A stretch of DNA of 64,000 bases from Delphinapterus leucas (taxonomy: Eukaryota > Chordata > Mammalia > Artiodactyla > Monodontidae), in the NCBI RefSeq assembly GCF_002288925.2, contig NW_022098037.1:3156402-3220401 (forward strand). Reading direction: 5' to 3'. This document shows positions 30,996 to 43,460 of the stretch, piece after piece. Both the position numbers and the translations under genes were made by a program. The notes beneath the pieces were generated by a model. It ran no database searches and was not told the origin of the DNA. It saw only the letters and a list, made by a program, of their open reading frames with translations. Within the stretch, counting starts at the first letter, position 1. The number at the start of each line of letters is the position of its first letter.

Positions 30996-33094
30996 TCTGT
31001 TCACTTCGAGAACACAGGCTTTATATGTCACGTTGAGCATAAAAAGACGAGTCAGATTTGGACCCTGAACTCAGGAGTTAATAGTCAAATAGGGGGAAAC
31101 GGGTAAGTTTAAAAATGTGAATGATTAGATTGATTGACCTCACAATGCACCTGACAATGAGGGTTAGGGCACTGTGAGGGATGAAGACAGGACAGGGATG
31201 ACCAGGGACGACCTCAGTTTGGAATCAAACCTTTACTTCCTAGGGTTAAAAACACAGCAGTCTGATCATCACATGCAGTAAACAAAATCATGGTTGTGAT
31301 TGTTTCCTTTTACCTTTTCCACAATAAAACTTGTCAAGAGTAGCAGGTTATACCTAGATCTGCATGTTTGTGTGAGGGCCTGTAGCATCTTCTCATTGAT
31401 ATGGTGATAAATCTGAAATCCATCAAGAAACAATGGACAAAGAAGCTTTGCTTCACAAATGTTAACCTTAAAATCTAACGTCACGTTGCTGCAAATAAAG
31501 GGATATTTGCTAAGAATCCCCAGCCAAAGCCACCAGTCAAACTCACTTGCCCTTTCTGGCTTTCTCCTTTTCTCTCTCATGCACTGAAGAATGATTTATC
31601 TTTTAACTTAGCCTTAATTCACAATTTCACAATTAATTAAACATCACCCTAATCATTATACCCACAAAACATTTAAACTGATGTTGGGAGAATAATGGGG
31701 AAATGAATAATGCTTTGAAGGTCCATTTCAAATTAGTTATTTGATTAATGAATATTCCACAAGGGCATTTGGGAGATGACCTCTGTTGATGACTTGAAAA
31801 AAGACACGTCTGTTTAGATAATGAGAAGACAAAGCGAGCTTGAGTTATCTCTGAGTCTACGTTGTGTAGAATTACAAGGATTAATCCATATAAAATGTAT
31901 TACTTTTCCTGTGGCTTGCTGGAGATAACATAGAGTTGTAAGATCAATAAATAAAGTTTGGCATTTCAAAGGTGCTGCTTGATGATAAACTGTGCAGTGC
32001 GCACCTCAGACTGCCAGCCGTGGTGGCTCTGAGCACAAGACGCCCACCGGAGGTTTATGAAAGAAAGCTGGGCTTGTTCCTGATAAGGCTTGCAGTGGGG
32101 CATGCTGTTTGCCTCATAAGCTCTCCATAATCTCTCCTAACAACTGACCTTTCGATTTCTTAGATGTAGAAGAAGAAAATTGGTTGTCACCTGCTTCCTG
32201 TATATTCAAACAAATAAGAAACAGCTTACCTTGTTTTGTAGTTTAGAAGGAACCTTTCCCCAGCAGTTTCGTGATCAAAAGCGCATATTGCAAAAGGGAA
32301 TCAAATATAGGTCAAAGACGCTGACTGCAGTGCGTGATAAGAGTAAGACTGAGAAGGAGGTGTTTCAATCACAACCAGGCTGCCTTCTTTATGGAGAAAT
32401 ACGTATCACAGACTTGACGTTGTAACCTCAGACAGTTAAGCTACTTTTCATCCTTAATTATGCTAAATCTTAAAACAGTCCAAGCTGAATCAAAAATGGG
32501 GGTCATCAGAGTCCCCAAAGGATTGGAGTTGTTTGAACATGAAGCAAATGCTAGAGAAGGTTTAATTGCTATGGCAAACGACATAGTACTTCCTTCCCTC
32601 CTGAGCTGTTTTTTACTTTAAAGCGTGGAAGTAACCCTCTAAAAGCAGGAGTTACATCCATTCAATAGATAACTAATAATCCAGTGCTAAATAATTTCTT
32701 GGGAGCAAGTTGAGAACTTGAACTCTTATGGACCCCAGGGGACCTTTGGATGCCCGTCAGAGGGAGTATAAGGCAGGGCCTCTAACTGCTATACACAAGA
32801 AGTTGGTAGGGGACCAGCTGTTGGTGCCCACCTCCTTCCCAATGTATAAAGGATGAGTTAACATTTTCTAAAACCATCTGCTGAGCAACTCTGAATGAGT
32901 TTAACTCTAAGGTAAGAAAGATGGACTACTCTTTTAGAAACAGGAGACATGATATGGTTCAGTCTTCAAGGCTCTAGACTGAAATAATAGAAATTTTAGA
33001 AACTGGATCCTGGATCTAGTGGTGGCGTTGACACTGATTAACTGTTCAGCTTCAGACAAGTCACTTCATTTATTTCCTTCCTCTAAAAATGCAA
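30996..33094. other. 2.1 kb without a recognisable feature
   Basis: A 103-codon minus-strand frame (31269-31580) and an 81-codon plus-strand frame (32180-32425) show no family resemblance. I see no exon-like or repeat structure, apart from a weak MIR-like phrase at about 33040-33090. Confidence 0.4.
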
Positions 33095-33275
33095 GAGCAC
33101 AAGGTCCTACTGCAGAGCACAGAGAACTATATTTAGTATCCTGTGATAAACCATAAAGAGTGTATATATATATATATATATGTACAACTGAATCACATTG
33201 CTGTACAGCAGAAATTGACACAACACTGTAAATCAACTATACTTCAATTTTAAAAGATAATAATAATTTAAAAAA
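33095..33275 (+). mobile_element. L1 LINE 3'UTR stub
   Basis: 'agcacagagaactatattta', 'gtatcctgtgataaaccata', 'gtacaactgaatcacattgc' and 'cactgtaaatcaactatact' form the ruminant/cetacean-type L1 3' end on the plus strand. It contains a (TA)n run at about 33162-33181. Confidence 0.85.
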
Positions 33276-35440
33276 TTAAAACGAAAGCGCTTTGATCAGC
33301 TTAAAGTTTCCATTCAGCTCAAAATCTCTCTTCTTCTATTCCTTTGCGTAGGTGAAAAACATCAAGAAGTATGGCATTGAGATTATTTGTAGTTGTTGTC
33401 ACATGACCATTAGGGAGAAGAATTTATTAGCCTTTTGGGCAGTTGTTTTTTAGAACTGAGCCTTCAATTTTTGCTTTGCAGATGTCCTTTAACATAAATC
33501 ACCCAGCAGGAAGTTATTTATTACACTCTGCATTTATCTGCACTCATTTCCAAAAAGTACTTGAGAGCCAGGTTTCTCATAGCATTTGTGGTATTGCATG
33601 ATGATTTTGGCATCTTTTGGCATACAATCCTTTTGGACTTGAGATATTCTAGCTCAGGTAGTATTTCTAAAGGTAATTGTCAAGGGAAAATCCTTGCTTT
33701 AATTTGGCCTTGAAAAGATTTCCTTATGCTGACTATTTTCAAGATAACCTTCCTCCGGGAGATCATTTAAAAGTCAAATGACAAGACTGGCTTGAATTTT
33801 CCCTTTTCAAGTCCAGAAAGATTTTCTTGAAATATTTGGCATCTTACTCTTTGACAAAGCAGCATTTGGGGACTGCCCAGGATGTCAAGCACTTTTTGGT
33901 TTCTTATCCTTTGCTCTCTATTCTCACAAATGGAGACATCCTTGCCATTGGGATCAGTTCATGCCTAGGGCAGGGGGAATTTGAGTAAATCTTTTACCTC
34001 TCCCTGAGCCTTCTATTGTGTTTTCCTCAATACTCCTTTAGCTTGGCCTTTGAGCTCCACTCCAATGACTGATTTTCTACTATTGTGCCTTCATCTTTGT
34101 ATCTCCTCTAGAGCCTCAATACCTGAGAGCAATGGTCGCCTAGTCTTTGAACTGGTGCTCAGTGACTGGCTCTGTGATATTACCTGAAATTTTTCCCTGA
34201 TGCCACCCACTTGCCTAGCTTTATCAGTCAATATTAGACCTTGTTCTGGTTCATTAAGAGGTTACAACTCTTTAAGAGTGCTCTCAGGGGCATCCACCCA
34301 CAGGGTTCCAGGGACCAAGGTTTTGTACTTATGACATTGGCTGTTCCTTGAATTCATTTCTTGACCCTAGTCCAACCAGAAGTGACAACGCAGCTTTAAC
34401 ATCCTATGTGATTCCATCTTCACCTGTATGCATTACAATTTTAACAATGTACAACACTATCTTTAGTCAACTAACATAAAAATGTTCCTTATTAATAATT
34501 GATCAATGTGCAAATTCCTTTAGTTATTTTTGTTAATAACAAATCCCATCCTCCAGAGTCTACACAGGGACCTGGATTTCACAATACCAGATGTGCCTGG
34601 ACTGTGACAATCCCCAACTGGACTCATAAATACAGTCGCTGTACTGCTGACTTAACCACCATGATATCCTGGTCCTTCTGCTTCCCTCCATCAGCAAGCT
34701 CATTCTGTTATAGACGTCTGATTTCCTGTTTTAGATCCTCCTCTTTCCAGCCCCAGGACAGCCAGCTATACTCTGCTTATCCACATGCAAATAAAGACAA
34801 GAAACCCGACTGAATAACAGATTGACATAGGACAGCTCTGTTAACAGAAAATGTCCTATTATTCAGAACCTGTAATGCCACCAGTGTCTTTCCAGTTTTC
34901 CATTTGCTCCCATTCTTCGCCATCTTTCCCCTTTCATTGTGGGTGCCACCTTCTCGTTAGTATCCCAGCAGGAAAGAGTCTTCACAGAGAAAGTTGCTGA
35001 AGCTGTCCTTGGTGGAAACCTGTTCCCCTGCTTGCATTTTCATGGCTGAAACCCATGGTTATATTTGCTACCTACCCTTTATCACCTGGGTTTTCATGAA
35101 AGAAAAGGAATTTGAGGAGCAAGTGTAGTAAGAATCTAAAAAGACCAGAAAGTGTACTTAAGGACTGGATCTCCAGCAGAGCAGAGGTGTCTGGGAGAGT
35201 AGGCGCAGTCTTTATTCAGAAAGGGACCCAATTCAGAGGGCTTTTAAGGGCAGAGAAATCACACAGCTGATAATCATCAGACATGATTTTTACATTGAAC
35301 TGCCATTGTGGAGTCACATTTTAAGACACTAAACTTATTTTCCCCACTCTGTGAAAGTTCAAAATCAGGGCTATTGTGAGTATACCATACCTTTAAAGTT
35401 GGTAGGAGGGAGGGAATTTCCCCTATTTCCTAAAGCAAAA
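33276..35440. other. 2.2 kb without a recognisable feature
   Basis: The longest frame (104 codons, 34499-34813) has no recognisable motif. No repeat family is identified. Confidence 0.4.
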
Positions 35441-35545
35441 GACATTTTTACACATACAGATAGAATACATGGAAAGACATTTTTACACATACAGATAGAA
35501 TACATGGAAAGACATTTTTACACATACAGATAGAATACATGGAAA
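35441..35545. repeat. Perfect tandem repeat, 3 x 35 bp
   Basis: A 35-bp unit beginning GACATTTTTACACATACAGA occurs three times head to tail (35441, 35476, 35511) with no mismatch and no spacer. The perfect identity points to recent expansion. Confidence 0.97.
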
Positions 35546-36652
35546 GGATGCTTAGGATCCTGGCATATGGCAGATGTTAAATTTGGCCTTAAGAGTAACA
35601 CCTCACAAGAAAAAGAGAAGTGAGGGAAGCCTTGCTGTACAGTGTCTTCAGTGCAAACTTGCAAGTCAAATGCTATGGCTGACTATGGGGCAGAAATCTG
35701 AGTTAGTATTATTTTGGACTCATTTCTCCTGGACAATCAGGACTCTTGTACCCCTTGGGGCTTGGATGTAGAGAGGATGAGAGAGTCTCTAGCATATCCC
35801 TAGGATCCTTGATTGTTGGTATTGTGATGTAAGAGGGCGCTACTGAGCCATTCTTAGCAATAATTTTTTCCCTGGACAAATTCTAGGATTTGAAGGCATA
35901 AGTGGCAGTGGAGATGGAGCCAGAGGTGCACAAATACAGTGATCTATACTTTATCTTTGTGAGTTATCTTTAAGACACCATTTATGGTTTTTTGCTTTGT
36001 TTTGTTTTTTGTTTTTAAGGAACTGTGGCTCTCCCATACCAGGAAGAGAATGTAGGTAACTTTTTCCATTATGGTGCCACTGGAAGGACTGATTGGGGCA
36101 CATTTCGTGACAAAGAACAAAACCTTTGCTAAATTAATTAAGAATACAGAAGGAGCTCATGGTACCCATTTGTAGGAGGTTTAGCCAAGTTTTATACTGG
36201 CCGGCCCTGGAAACATGGAGCCTCAAGACTGAAGGACTTTCTGAAACTGTTTTTTCTCTTCTTGCCCATGGCCCAATACGACCTTAGTTTGCCCATATTC
36301 CCATAGAGATAATCCAATTCACTCTTTTCAATTTTGGGAGTGTTTCCTACATCATCCCGTGGTCTAAACAGGACTGGCCAGGAAGGGACTCTTCTATGCC
36401 TAATCCCTAGCATGCTGATGAAAACATGGTGGGCAATCAATCAATATATGTTTGTCGAATTAATGAATGAATGAGTCAAATAACCTTTAAATGAATTAGA
36501 GAAATATCACTGCAAAACCTCTTTACCCAAAATATCAGGGAAGCAACGATCTCATGGAAAACAAAAAGTGACTTGAATGAGGAATAGACACAAATGTTCA
36601 CTGTATAAGGACCTCTGCTTTATATTCTGGGTGTTGCCACAGGAGGGGGGAG
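35546..36652. other. No recognisable feature
   Basis: Unassigned sequence. An 82-codon minus-strand frame (36192-36440) has no recognisable content. Confidence 0.4.
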
Positions 36653-37204
36653 GGAGGCACAACAGAAAAAAATAGCTATATGTGCCCAAGGACATCGGGG
36701 ATGGGCTTATTTCTCAGAGAGAGGAATATGGGATGCCAAGATCCCCAAATCTGCCTAATACACTGGCTTCATGTTTCAACCTTCTCAGAAACATCATGTC
36801 TTAAAAGAAGATTTCCAGGAGAGGGACCACAAAAGATAAAGGCGTAAAGCTTTATGAGCGTCGAAAACATTTTACACGGTTAGACTCCAAAACTCTCCAT
36901 AGAGATGCCCCCTGATAAAGACTCCTTCTTTGACCAAATTTAAGTCAGGATCCTCTAGGTCCTCTTTGACTAAGCTTCAACCCTGGCCCGCCTCTAGCAA
37001 GAATTCTGTTAGGCCAGTTTAGCAATAATCCCTCACCCTTGGTATTACCTCTTGGTAATTTTCTGTCCACTGACCCTCTCACTTTCCTATAAATCTCTGG
37101 CTGTCCTTGCTGTATTTGGAGTTGAGTTCAGTCTTTCTCCCCTGTTGCAATAGTCTTGACCCCTATTGCAATAGCTTTGAATAAAGGCTTCCTTGTCATT
37201 TTTT
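36653..37204 (+). mobile_element. Probable LTR with TATA and poly(A) signals
   Basis: The right part has the layout of a retroviral LTR: 'cctataaatctctggctgtc' at about 37088 (TATA-like), a C/T-rich 'cagtctttctcccctgttgc' tract, 'gaataaaggcttccttgtca' with AATAAA near 37180, and a T-rich end. I recognise this end from a mammalian LTR but cannot name it. The 5' edge is a guess and no target duplication was found. A SINE is inserted just past its end. Confidence 0.5.
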
Positions 37205-37219
37205 AAAAAGTGTTGGAAT

Positions 37220-37395
37220 GGGGCGTCCCTGGTGGCGCAGTGGTTGAGAGTCCACCTGCCGATGCAGGGGACACGGGTTCGTGCCCCAGTCCAGGAAGAC
37301 CCTACATGCTGCGGCGCGGCTGGGCCCGTGAGCCATGGCCGCTGAGCCTGCGCGAGGCCACAACAGTGAGAGGCCCGCGTACTGCAAAAAAAAAA
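37220..37395 (+). mobile_element. Cetacean-type tRNA-derived SINE
   Basis: The head 'ggcgtccctggtggcgcagt' and B-box region 'gacacgggttcgtgccccag' are followed by 'ctgggcccgtgagccatggc' and an A-tail. It is flanked by the perfect 15-bp duplication AAAAAGTGTTGGAAT, at 37205-37219 and about 37395-37409. The high GC and intact A and B boxes mark a young copy. Confidence 0.95.
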
Positions 37396-37409
37396 AAAAG
37401 TGTTGGAAT

Positions 37410-37677
37410 AATTTATCTCTTATACCCCTCTTTCCACTCACTAGCTATTCTTCCCCCGCTCCAGGCTACGTTCCCTGGTCTCTCTGGGGAAGAAGGAAAA
37501 ATGTCTGCCACTTCCCGTAGCACCATCTAGAATATAAGATAGAGATCCTCACATCAGTGAATTTTTGTGTTTATTCTTCATTCAAGTCAATTTTGGTTTT
37601 CTTTGAGACAATGTTTTTCTTCTCTGGTATTTCTGGTAAAGAGATTTGGCAATGATATTTCTCTAATTCACTTAAAG
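37410..37677. other. No recognisable feature
   Basis: Short unassigned stretch downstream of the SINE. Confidence 0.35.
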
Positions 37678-37793
37678 ATTATTTGATTCATTCATTCATT
37701 CAACAAAAATATATTGAGGGTCCACCACTTGTTCATCTTTAGACCAGGTACTAGGTAAAGAATCCTTAAAACCCATAGTCATGTCTTTTGTTT
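37678..37793 (-). mobile_element. L2 LINE 3' fragment
   Basis: 'ttcattcattcattcaacaa' and 'aatatattgagggtccacca' followed by 'ccaggtactaggtaaagaat' fit the reversed L2 end. It is cut by the SINE at 37812. Confidence 0.6.
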
Positions 37794-37801
37794 TGTTTTC
37801 A

Positions 37802-37811
<10 letters not shown>

Positions 37812-37833
<22 letters not shown>

Positions 37834-38024
37834 TGGTACGCAGGCCTCTTACTATTGTGGCCTCTCCCGTTGCGGAGCACAGGCTCCGGATACGCAGGCA
37901 CAGTGGCCATGGCTCACGGGCCCAGCCGCTCCGCAGCATGTGGGATCTTCCCGGACCGGGGCACGAACCCGTGTTCCCTGCATCAGCAGGCGGACTCTCA
38001 ACCACTGTGTCACCAGGGAAGCCC
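37812..38024 (-). mobile_element. Cetacean-type tRNA-derived SINE, young
   Basis: The reversed copy starts with a run of about 25 T and then reads 'ggcctctcccgttgcggagc', 'cacgggcccagccgctccgc' and 'gtcaccagggaagccc'. It is flanked by an 18-bp duplication (TGTTTTCAATTAATTTTT) at 37794-37811 and 38025-38042. The long T-run and perfect flanks suggest a recent insertion. Confidence 0.95.
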
Positions 38025-38042
38025 TGTTTTCAATTAATTTTT

Positions 38043-38641
38043 AACTGTTTTCTAAAACATAAAATAATTCATTGGTAAAAATGGAATGCCCTCAAGCACG
38101 TACCATCTCACTCCCCTCTCCCAGCTTCTAATCTCCCAGGGAGGTTCTTACAGATTTTTCTCCAAGCCCAATATAAAAACACAGGTTCAAGAGACCCAAC
38201 CGGACCCAACTTGCCATTTACAATTGATATCTCATGGCTGTTCCATCTTCATTTCCTTCAACAAAAGTTTTAAAATAATTTTGATGTCAAGGGAGTCAAC
38301 TTTCATATGCAGTGTCTAGAACACTGTACATGATCCACAAATATCTGTTGAATAAATAATCTTCCACACAAACACCTTGGTTAATCCAAGATCACCTGTT
38401 GCTCCCATGGAAACTTCTATATGTACTTTGCCACCAACGACAGTTTCTTTATCTGATCTACTATTATATAATATTATACCCTTGTATGTATATTGCCCAC
38501 GCTATTTGGTTGCTCTTGTCTTATATGTATATATTGTCTCCCAAGTAGAATAAAAACTTCTTGAGTGTTCAACGGTAAAGCTCACATTATTAAAAGACCG
38601 CAACATGCCAGTCTTTGGACTAGGTGCTGGGGATACGATAA
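38043..38641. other. No recognisable gene; possible L2 trace
   Basis: 'agtagaataaaaacttcttg' near 38545 is L2-like but too short to call. The rest is unassigned. Confidence 0.35.
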
Positions 38642-38882
38642 CAGCTAGTATTTATGAGCACTTTCTACCAGACACATACTTCATTAAGCACTTAAAGGAG
38701 AATTAACTCTTTTAATCTCCATTACAGCTATGAGGCAGGTACTATGTATTATTAGCAACACTTCACCTATGAAGAAACCGAGGCACAAAGAGGTTAAATA
38801 ACTTGCCTAAGCCTGTGCAGTAAGAGGTAGAGCCAGGTTTCTAGCCCATACAGTCCAAATCCAGACTCCATGCAGCTTCTGA
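38642..38882 (-). mobile_element. MIR SINE, near complete
   Basis: The plus strand runs 'agtatttatgagcactttct', 'ctatgaggcaggtactatgt', 'aagaaaccgaggcacaaaga', 'ggttaaataacttgcctaag' and 'gtagagccaggtttctagcc'. This is the whole reversed MIR in order. Confidence 0.88.
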
Positions 38883-41265
38883 GATCTCTGTTTTATGGTC
38901 TGACTCATTACTCTCAGTTAATTAAATTGACTATATGGGAAGATAAAATTTTTCTACCATTCACTCAATCTTAAGAGAACTGTGTTGGAGAAAATAGGTT
39001 GGCAAGTTTGACATCTTTTTAGCTGGTTTGCGTGAAAAGAGGCCTGCTGTTCTGGAAATAACTTCAGCATGACACTGTGTTTTGCCAGCCTTCCAGCTAA
39101 CTTTAAATCATGTGGGTCACAACTAAAAATGCTCTGTCCTTTTTCTTGTTGGGATTTTGAATTTACAGAGCTTACATAAGTAGGTGTTGTTAAGACAAGG
39201 ATGAGAGATGATTTGATTCGGGTATATTTGCTCAGGAAGAAAGTGCAATCGAGAATTAGCCCTGAAGGGAAGGACTTCTGATATCAGTTTTTCATTTTTC
39301 AGAGAATCCACTGTGCCTCTAAGCAAGTCATTTTACTTCTATCTGTCTGTTTACCCTTTTCTAAAATGTGTGAGATAATCCCTATGCCTCCTGGAAGCAG
39401 ATAAAGACGCTAGCTTATTTAAGTATCAGAAGAAAACGGGACGAAAAATTCTACGATTACATGTTTTTGTTATACTAAACAACAGCAGATCCATAAAAAG
39501 TTTAAGTGCCTTGATGTGCAGGTAGCACACCCACAAAATTAAGCCCCATTATGGCAACATTTTGAAGGAAGGGCTGCTTAACTGCTTATACCCACCCACT
39601 CTGGGTCCCAGAAGTTTAACTGAAATAGGCTTTGAGAGTCTATTCTAGAGGAATCAATATAAAATACCATCAGGAGGGGCTTTAACTCTAGACTTCAGGA
39701 AGACAAAAGAAATGGTTCAGAATAATGTGAATACACACTCTAAAAGACTAGGACATCATGATACATACATAACAAATGATAAATTCTATGTCCATTAAAT
39801 TCTGAGATAAATTACCAATTTGTCCTCACTTAGAAACTGATGACAACCCTTAACCAATGAGGTCAAAAGAAAAGTTTCATCCATTAAGTCTTCTTTATTC
39901 AGACTCTCCTGGTTTCCTGTGTATGTTTCTCACAATCCGTGCTGAGGTTGGTAGTATCTTTGTATTAATTTTCATTTCTTTTTGCAGATAACTCTCAGTC
40001 TCTGCAAATGTTTTGGCATAAAGTTCACTCTAAGTGTTCTTTATCAATTGACAGGTATTTTGACACTTTCCAATAGACTCCTCAAGATGCCTGTAGCCAC
40101 AATTTGCTAAACCCAGACTGGTGTATCTAACCCACTCTGTTTTACATGCTCTCTACTGTGCTGTGTGATGAACAGACATATTGAGTCACCCAGATGGGGC
40201 GAAGCTGAACAAGACAAATGCTTCTTTCAGCACCCTGAAAATCTCACTACCCAACATAGCCCTGAACTTGCAAACAAAAGCAAAACCAAACACCTCTATA
40301 TCTAATATCGTTATGCTTTAAGTCTTTATTGCCTTAACATCAAGTGCCGAGTGGCATCTTGACTTTCTTTTGGATAATGAAATACAAAACCTATCGTGTA
40401 TGTGAGAAAGTGATGAAGTAAAGGGGGCAATGGGGAACTAACTTCAGGAAGTGAAAGAGAAAAGGTGTGTGCTGCATGTCATATCTGGTTTTGCATTAGG
40501 ATGGTGGTGAGATGGCTTTCCTTTGTTCCTTCCTTCTGAGGAAGGTACATATTTTGTATGTGTCTCTAATGCGGGGAGTTAGATATCTTTGTTTACTTCT
40601 ACCTCAGTCCAGGGGCTCTATCTTTTCACAGTTATCAGGAGTTATTTGGAATATGAGAGTAAGAGAATAATTCTACATTTGAAATTCTGTGGAATAAGAG
40701 GGATGGATTAATTAGGAAGAAACTCAAGTGCATTGACAACATAGCTTTCAGCCCAGGCTATACTATATTTCTAAGTATACCAGGTATGCAACCATACTTT
40801 GTAAATGAGGAAGGTTATCTAAATGCAAGGTAGCTTTTTGTTGTAAGAAGAGTCTGGGTGCTTGCACACCGTTTGGCACTTAAATATATTGGCAGCAGCC
40901 AATTAGGCTCAGAAGCATAAACACAGAGCTAGAATAGGTTTTCTTCCAATCAGTGTGCACTTCAAGCCCCTTTCCCATTTGACTTGGACCATTCTTTCTA
41001 ATCTACTTTTCAGTGGAGCTGAGATTTGTTTACCAGGCAGGCCCTCCTTGTGATCTTACCTGAGAAGACACACTTAATGAACTGCGTACACGGTGACAAG
41101 ATTTGTGGGCAGATATTCGGACAATTAGTTCTGTGTTGCTTGTGATGTGGTGAGGACAAGACAGTCCTGGAATCTGGTCCCAGCTCTTTATCACAATTCA
41201 TCACTGCATTCTTCCCACAGGTGGGAGGCCATCCATGCTGTCTTGGCAAAAGGTGTTTTCTTGAT
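38883..41265. other. 2.4 kb without a recognisable feature
   Basis: Unassigned AT-rich sequence with no notable frame. No repeat family was recognised by eye. Confidence 0.4.
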
Positions 41266-41280
41266 CCCACCTTCTTTTTC

Positions 41281-41499
41281 TTTCTTTTTTTTTTTTCTTC
41301 CTTTTTTGCAGTACGCCGGCCTCTCACTGTTGTGGCCTCTCCCGTTGCAGAGCACAGGCTCCGGACGCACAGGCTCAGCGGCCATGGCTCACGGGCCCAG
41401 CCACTCCACGGTATGTGGGATCCTCCTGGACCGGGGCACGAACCTGTGTCCCCTGCATCAGCAGGCGGACTCTCAACCACTGCGCCACCAGGGAAGGCC
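41281..41499 (-). mobile_element. Cetacean-type tRNA-derived SINE, young
   Basis: The reversed copy has a T-rich tail, 'gtacgccggcctctcactgt', 'cacgggcccagccactccac' and 'cgccaccagggaagg'. It is flanked by CCCACCTTCTTTTTC at 41266-41280 and 41500-41514, a perfect 15-bp duplication. Two long minus- and plus-strand frames here (173 and 134 codons) come from the SINE. Confidence 0.95.
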
Positions 41500-41704
41500 C
41501 CCACCTTCTTTTTCAATATTCCACGGAACAATGAAGGGTCGCTTCAAGTAAATACTTGAATACTTAAGCAAGTGGGGTTGAAACTGGAGTTTTTCAATTT
41601 GATATGGCATTAGACATAGGAGGATTCCCTCACCTCTTTTCAGGCAACTGGTGTGTCATGAATGGCTCAAGGCTTCCCATTACTGACTGGAGGTGGAGAA
41701 ACAG

Positions 41705-41855
41705 AGCCGTCTTCAGACTTGAATTTAGCTCCTCTGCTTGCCAGCTGTGTGAACATGGACAGGTTACTTAGACTTTTATAACTTCAGTTACCTTATCTAC
41801 CAAACAGTGATAGTATGCACTTCAGAGGGTAGTATGAGTATGGGCTTTACCTGCA
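41705..41855 (+). mobile_element. MIR SINE
   Basis: 'gcttgccagctgtgtgaaca', 'tggacaggttacttagactt' and 'gttaccttatctaccaaaca' form the MIR core on the plus strand. Confidence 0.75.
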
Positions 41856-42242
41856 GGTGTTCCTTCAGCAGAGGTTTCTTAAAAGTCCCAGCTTACTTTA
41901 AATCATTGTAAAAGTAATCTCTTTGAAGACTTCTAGCAGAGAGATAGCACTGCTTGGTGATCAGCCCTCACTTTGGCCAGCAAGGTGCCAGACACCAATA
42001 CATAAAATGAAAAGATCCAAGAAAGAAGAGTGGATCTTATGCCCCAGAGAGACTGCAATGGTACAGGCTTGGAAAATGGCAGATGTACTGTGGCCCCCAG
42101 AAGCCCATGCCAATGATTCAGGTGTACGTGTGCACTTCACACTCTCCACCAAACATCCCCCAATGTCTGTGGCTCCAAGCCTATAACCCAGGGCCTGTAC
42201 TCACCCATCTGGATTTCACCTGAGGTATGAGGATTTTATGAG
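41856..42242. other. No recognisable feature
   Basis: An 87-codon plus-strand frame (41923-42186) with no family resemblance overlaps an opposite-strand frame. No support for a gene. Confidence 0.4.
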
Positions 42243-42605
42243 TGCTATGGTCTGAACATTTGTGTCCCCCAAAATTCATATGTTGAAATTCTAACCTCCA
42301 AAGTGATGGCATTAGGAGGTGTGACCTTTGGGAGGTGCTTAGGTCATGAGGGTGGAGCCCTCACAAATGGGATTAGTGCCTTATAAAAGAGGCTTCAGAG
42401 AGATCCTTGCCCCTTCCACCATGGGAGGACACGGTGAGAAGGCTACGAAGTCTATAAACCAGGAAGAAGGTTCTCACCAGACCGCAAATCGGCTGGTGTC
42501 ATGATCTTGGACTTCCCAGCCTCCAGAACTGTGAGAAATAAATGGTGTTTATAAGCCACCCAGTTTATGTTATTTATGTTATAGCATCCTGAACCAACTG
42601 AAACA
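42243..42605 (+). mobile_element. MST/MLT1-type MaLR LTR, full length
   Basis: It begins 'tgctatggtctgaacatttg', then 'cccaaaattcatatgttgaa', 'gtcatgagggtggagccctc' and 'ccttccaccatgggaggaca'. It has 'ctgtgagaaataaatggtgt' (AATAAA) and ends 'gaaccaactgaaaca'. This is the complete 363-bp order of an MST-class LTR. Confidence 0.9.
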
Positions 42606-43314
42606 CTTCAATAAACCCAGCACATAGCAGGTGTTCAAGAAATCCGAGTTTCCTTCTCATCCCCTCCCTTGTTAAAATGCACTTGGCTATCCTGTTAATA
42701 CAGTCATGCTACTTGCATAAGTAAACACTGTTTGAGTGTAGTATTTGGTGGTTTTCCTTAGACCCAATATTTTACTTACCAAAAGTAGACACTTTTTATC
42801 CATTCTGTCTATGGACTTAAATAGTACATTAAAAAAACAAATAAGGAATAGTCATTTATCCTATACTTTATTGTAATGAAATTTTGTTTTAAATCAGTGA
42901 GTGAAATTATAGGCATATAAATGCTTTACACACAATAAAAATAAGTTAGACTTGCTACCAATAATTTCATCCTGAAAACCAAACATTTCACTTAGTCCTC
43001 ATTGTGTGGCATGCTCATTTAGTGAAGCTGCTTGGAAGTTATTTTTAAACGCAGCCACTTCAGTCATCATGTCTCACATACTGTCTAGAAGATGCAATGT
43101 TTCATTATCAAATGGAAACATTATGTACTGTGCCATATGAGTCATTAAAGAAACAGCAAGATATGTTTTCACTCCCAAACAATAAAGCTTGTTACTATTA
43201 TTGATGATGTCCTTATAGAACCTCTTAACTGAGAAGCTCAAATGACATTCTAATTGAACTACATAAAATTCCAATAATGCAGATATTCTAAAAGATTTTA
43301 GTATCCACAGTCCA
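42606..43314. other. No recognisable feature
   Basis: Unassigned AT-rich sequence. Confidence 0.4.
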
Positions 43315-43460
43315 TGCTTTCATTTATTTAACAAGCATTTATTGAGCATTTACTATGTGCTAGATACAGAGCTCAGCCCTGAAGACTCAGAAATGAATAA
43401 GGCCAAGACAAAGCCTTATGTGAATCAGTTGGTATGGAGACAAATTTAATTAGAAACTAT
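43315..43460 (-). mobile_element. L2 LINE 3' fragment
   Basis: 'catttatttaacaagcattt', 'attgagcatttactatgtgc' and 'agatacagagctcagccctg' are the reversed L2 3' end. Confidence 0.75.

Noticed and set aside
34499..34813. 104-codon plus-strand frame
   Set aside because: No recognisable family. Frames of this length are expected by chance in 64 kb, and nothing flanking looks like exon borders.
35441..35545. CRISPR-like array
   Set aside because: The three 35-bp units are directly adjacent with no spacers, and the DNA is mammalian. It is a simple tandem repeat.
41010..41559. Frames of 112-173 codons on both strands
   Set aside because: They run through a tRNA-derived SINE. The same peptide text ('GGAVVESPPADAGDTGSCP') appears in the SINE copies at 37.2 and 37.8 kb, so it is repeat translation, not a gene.
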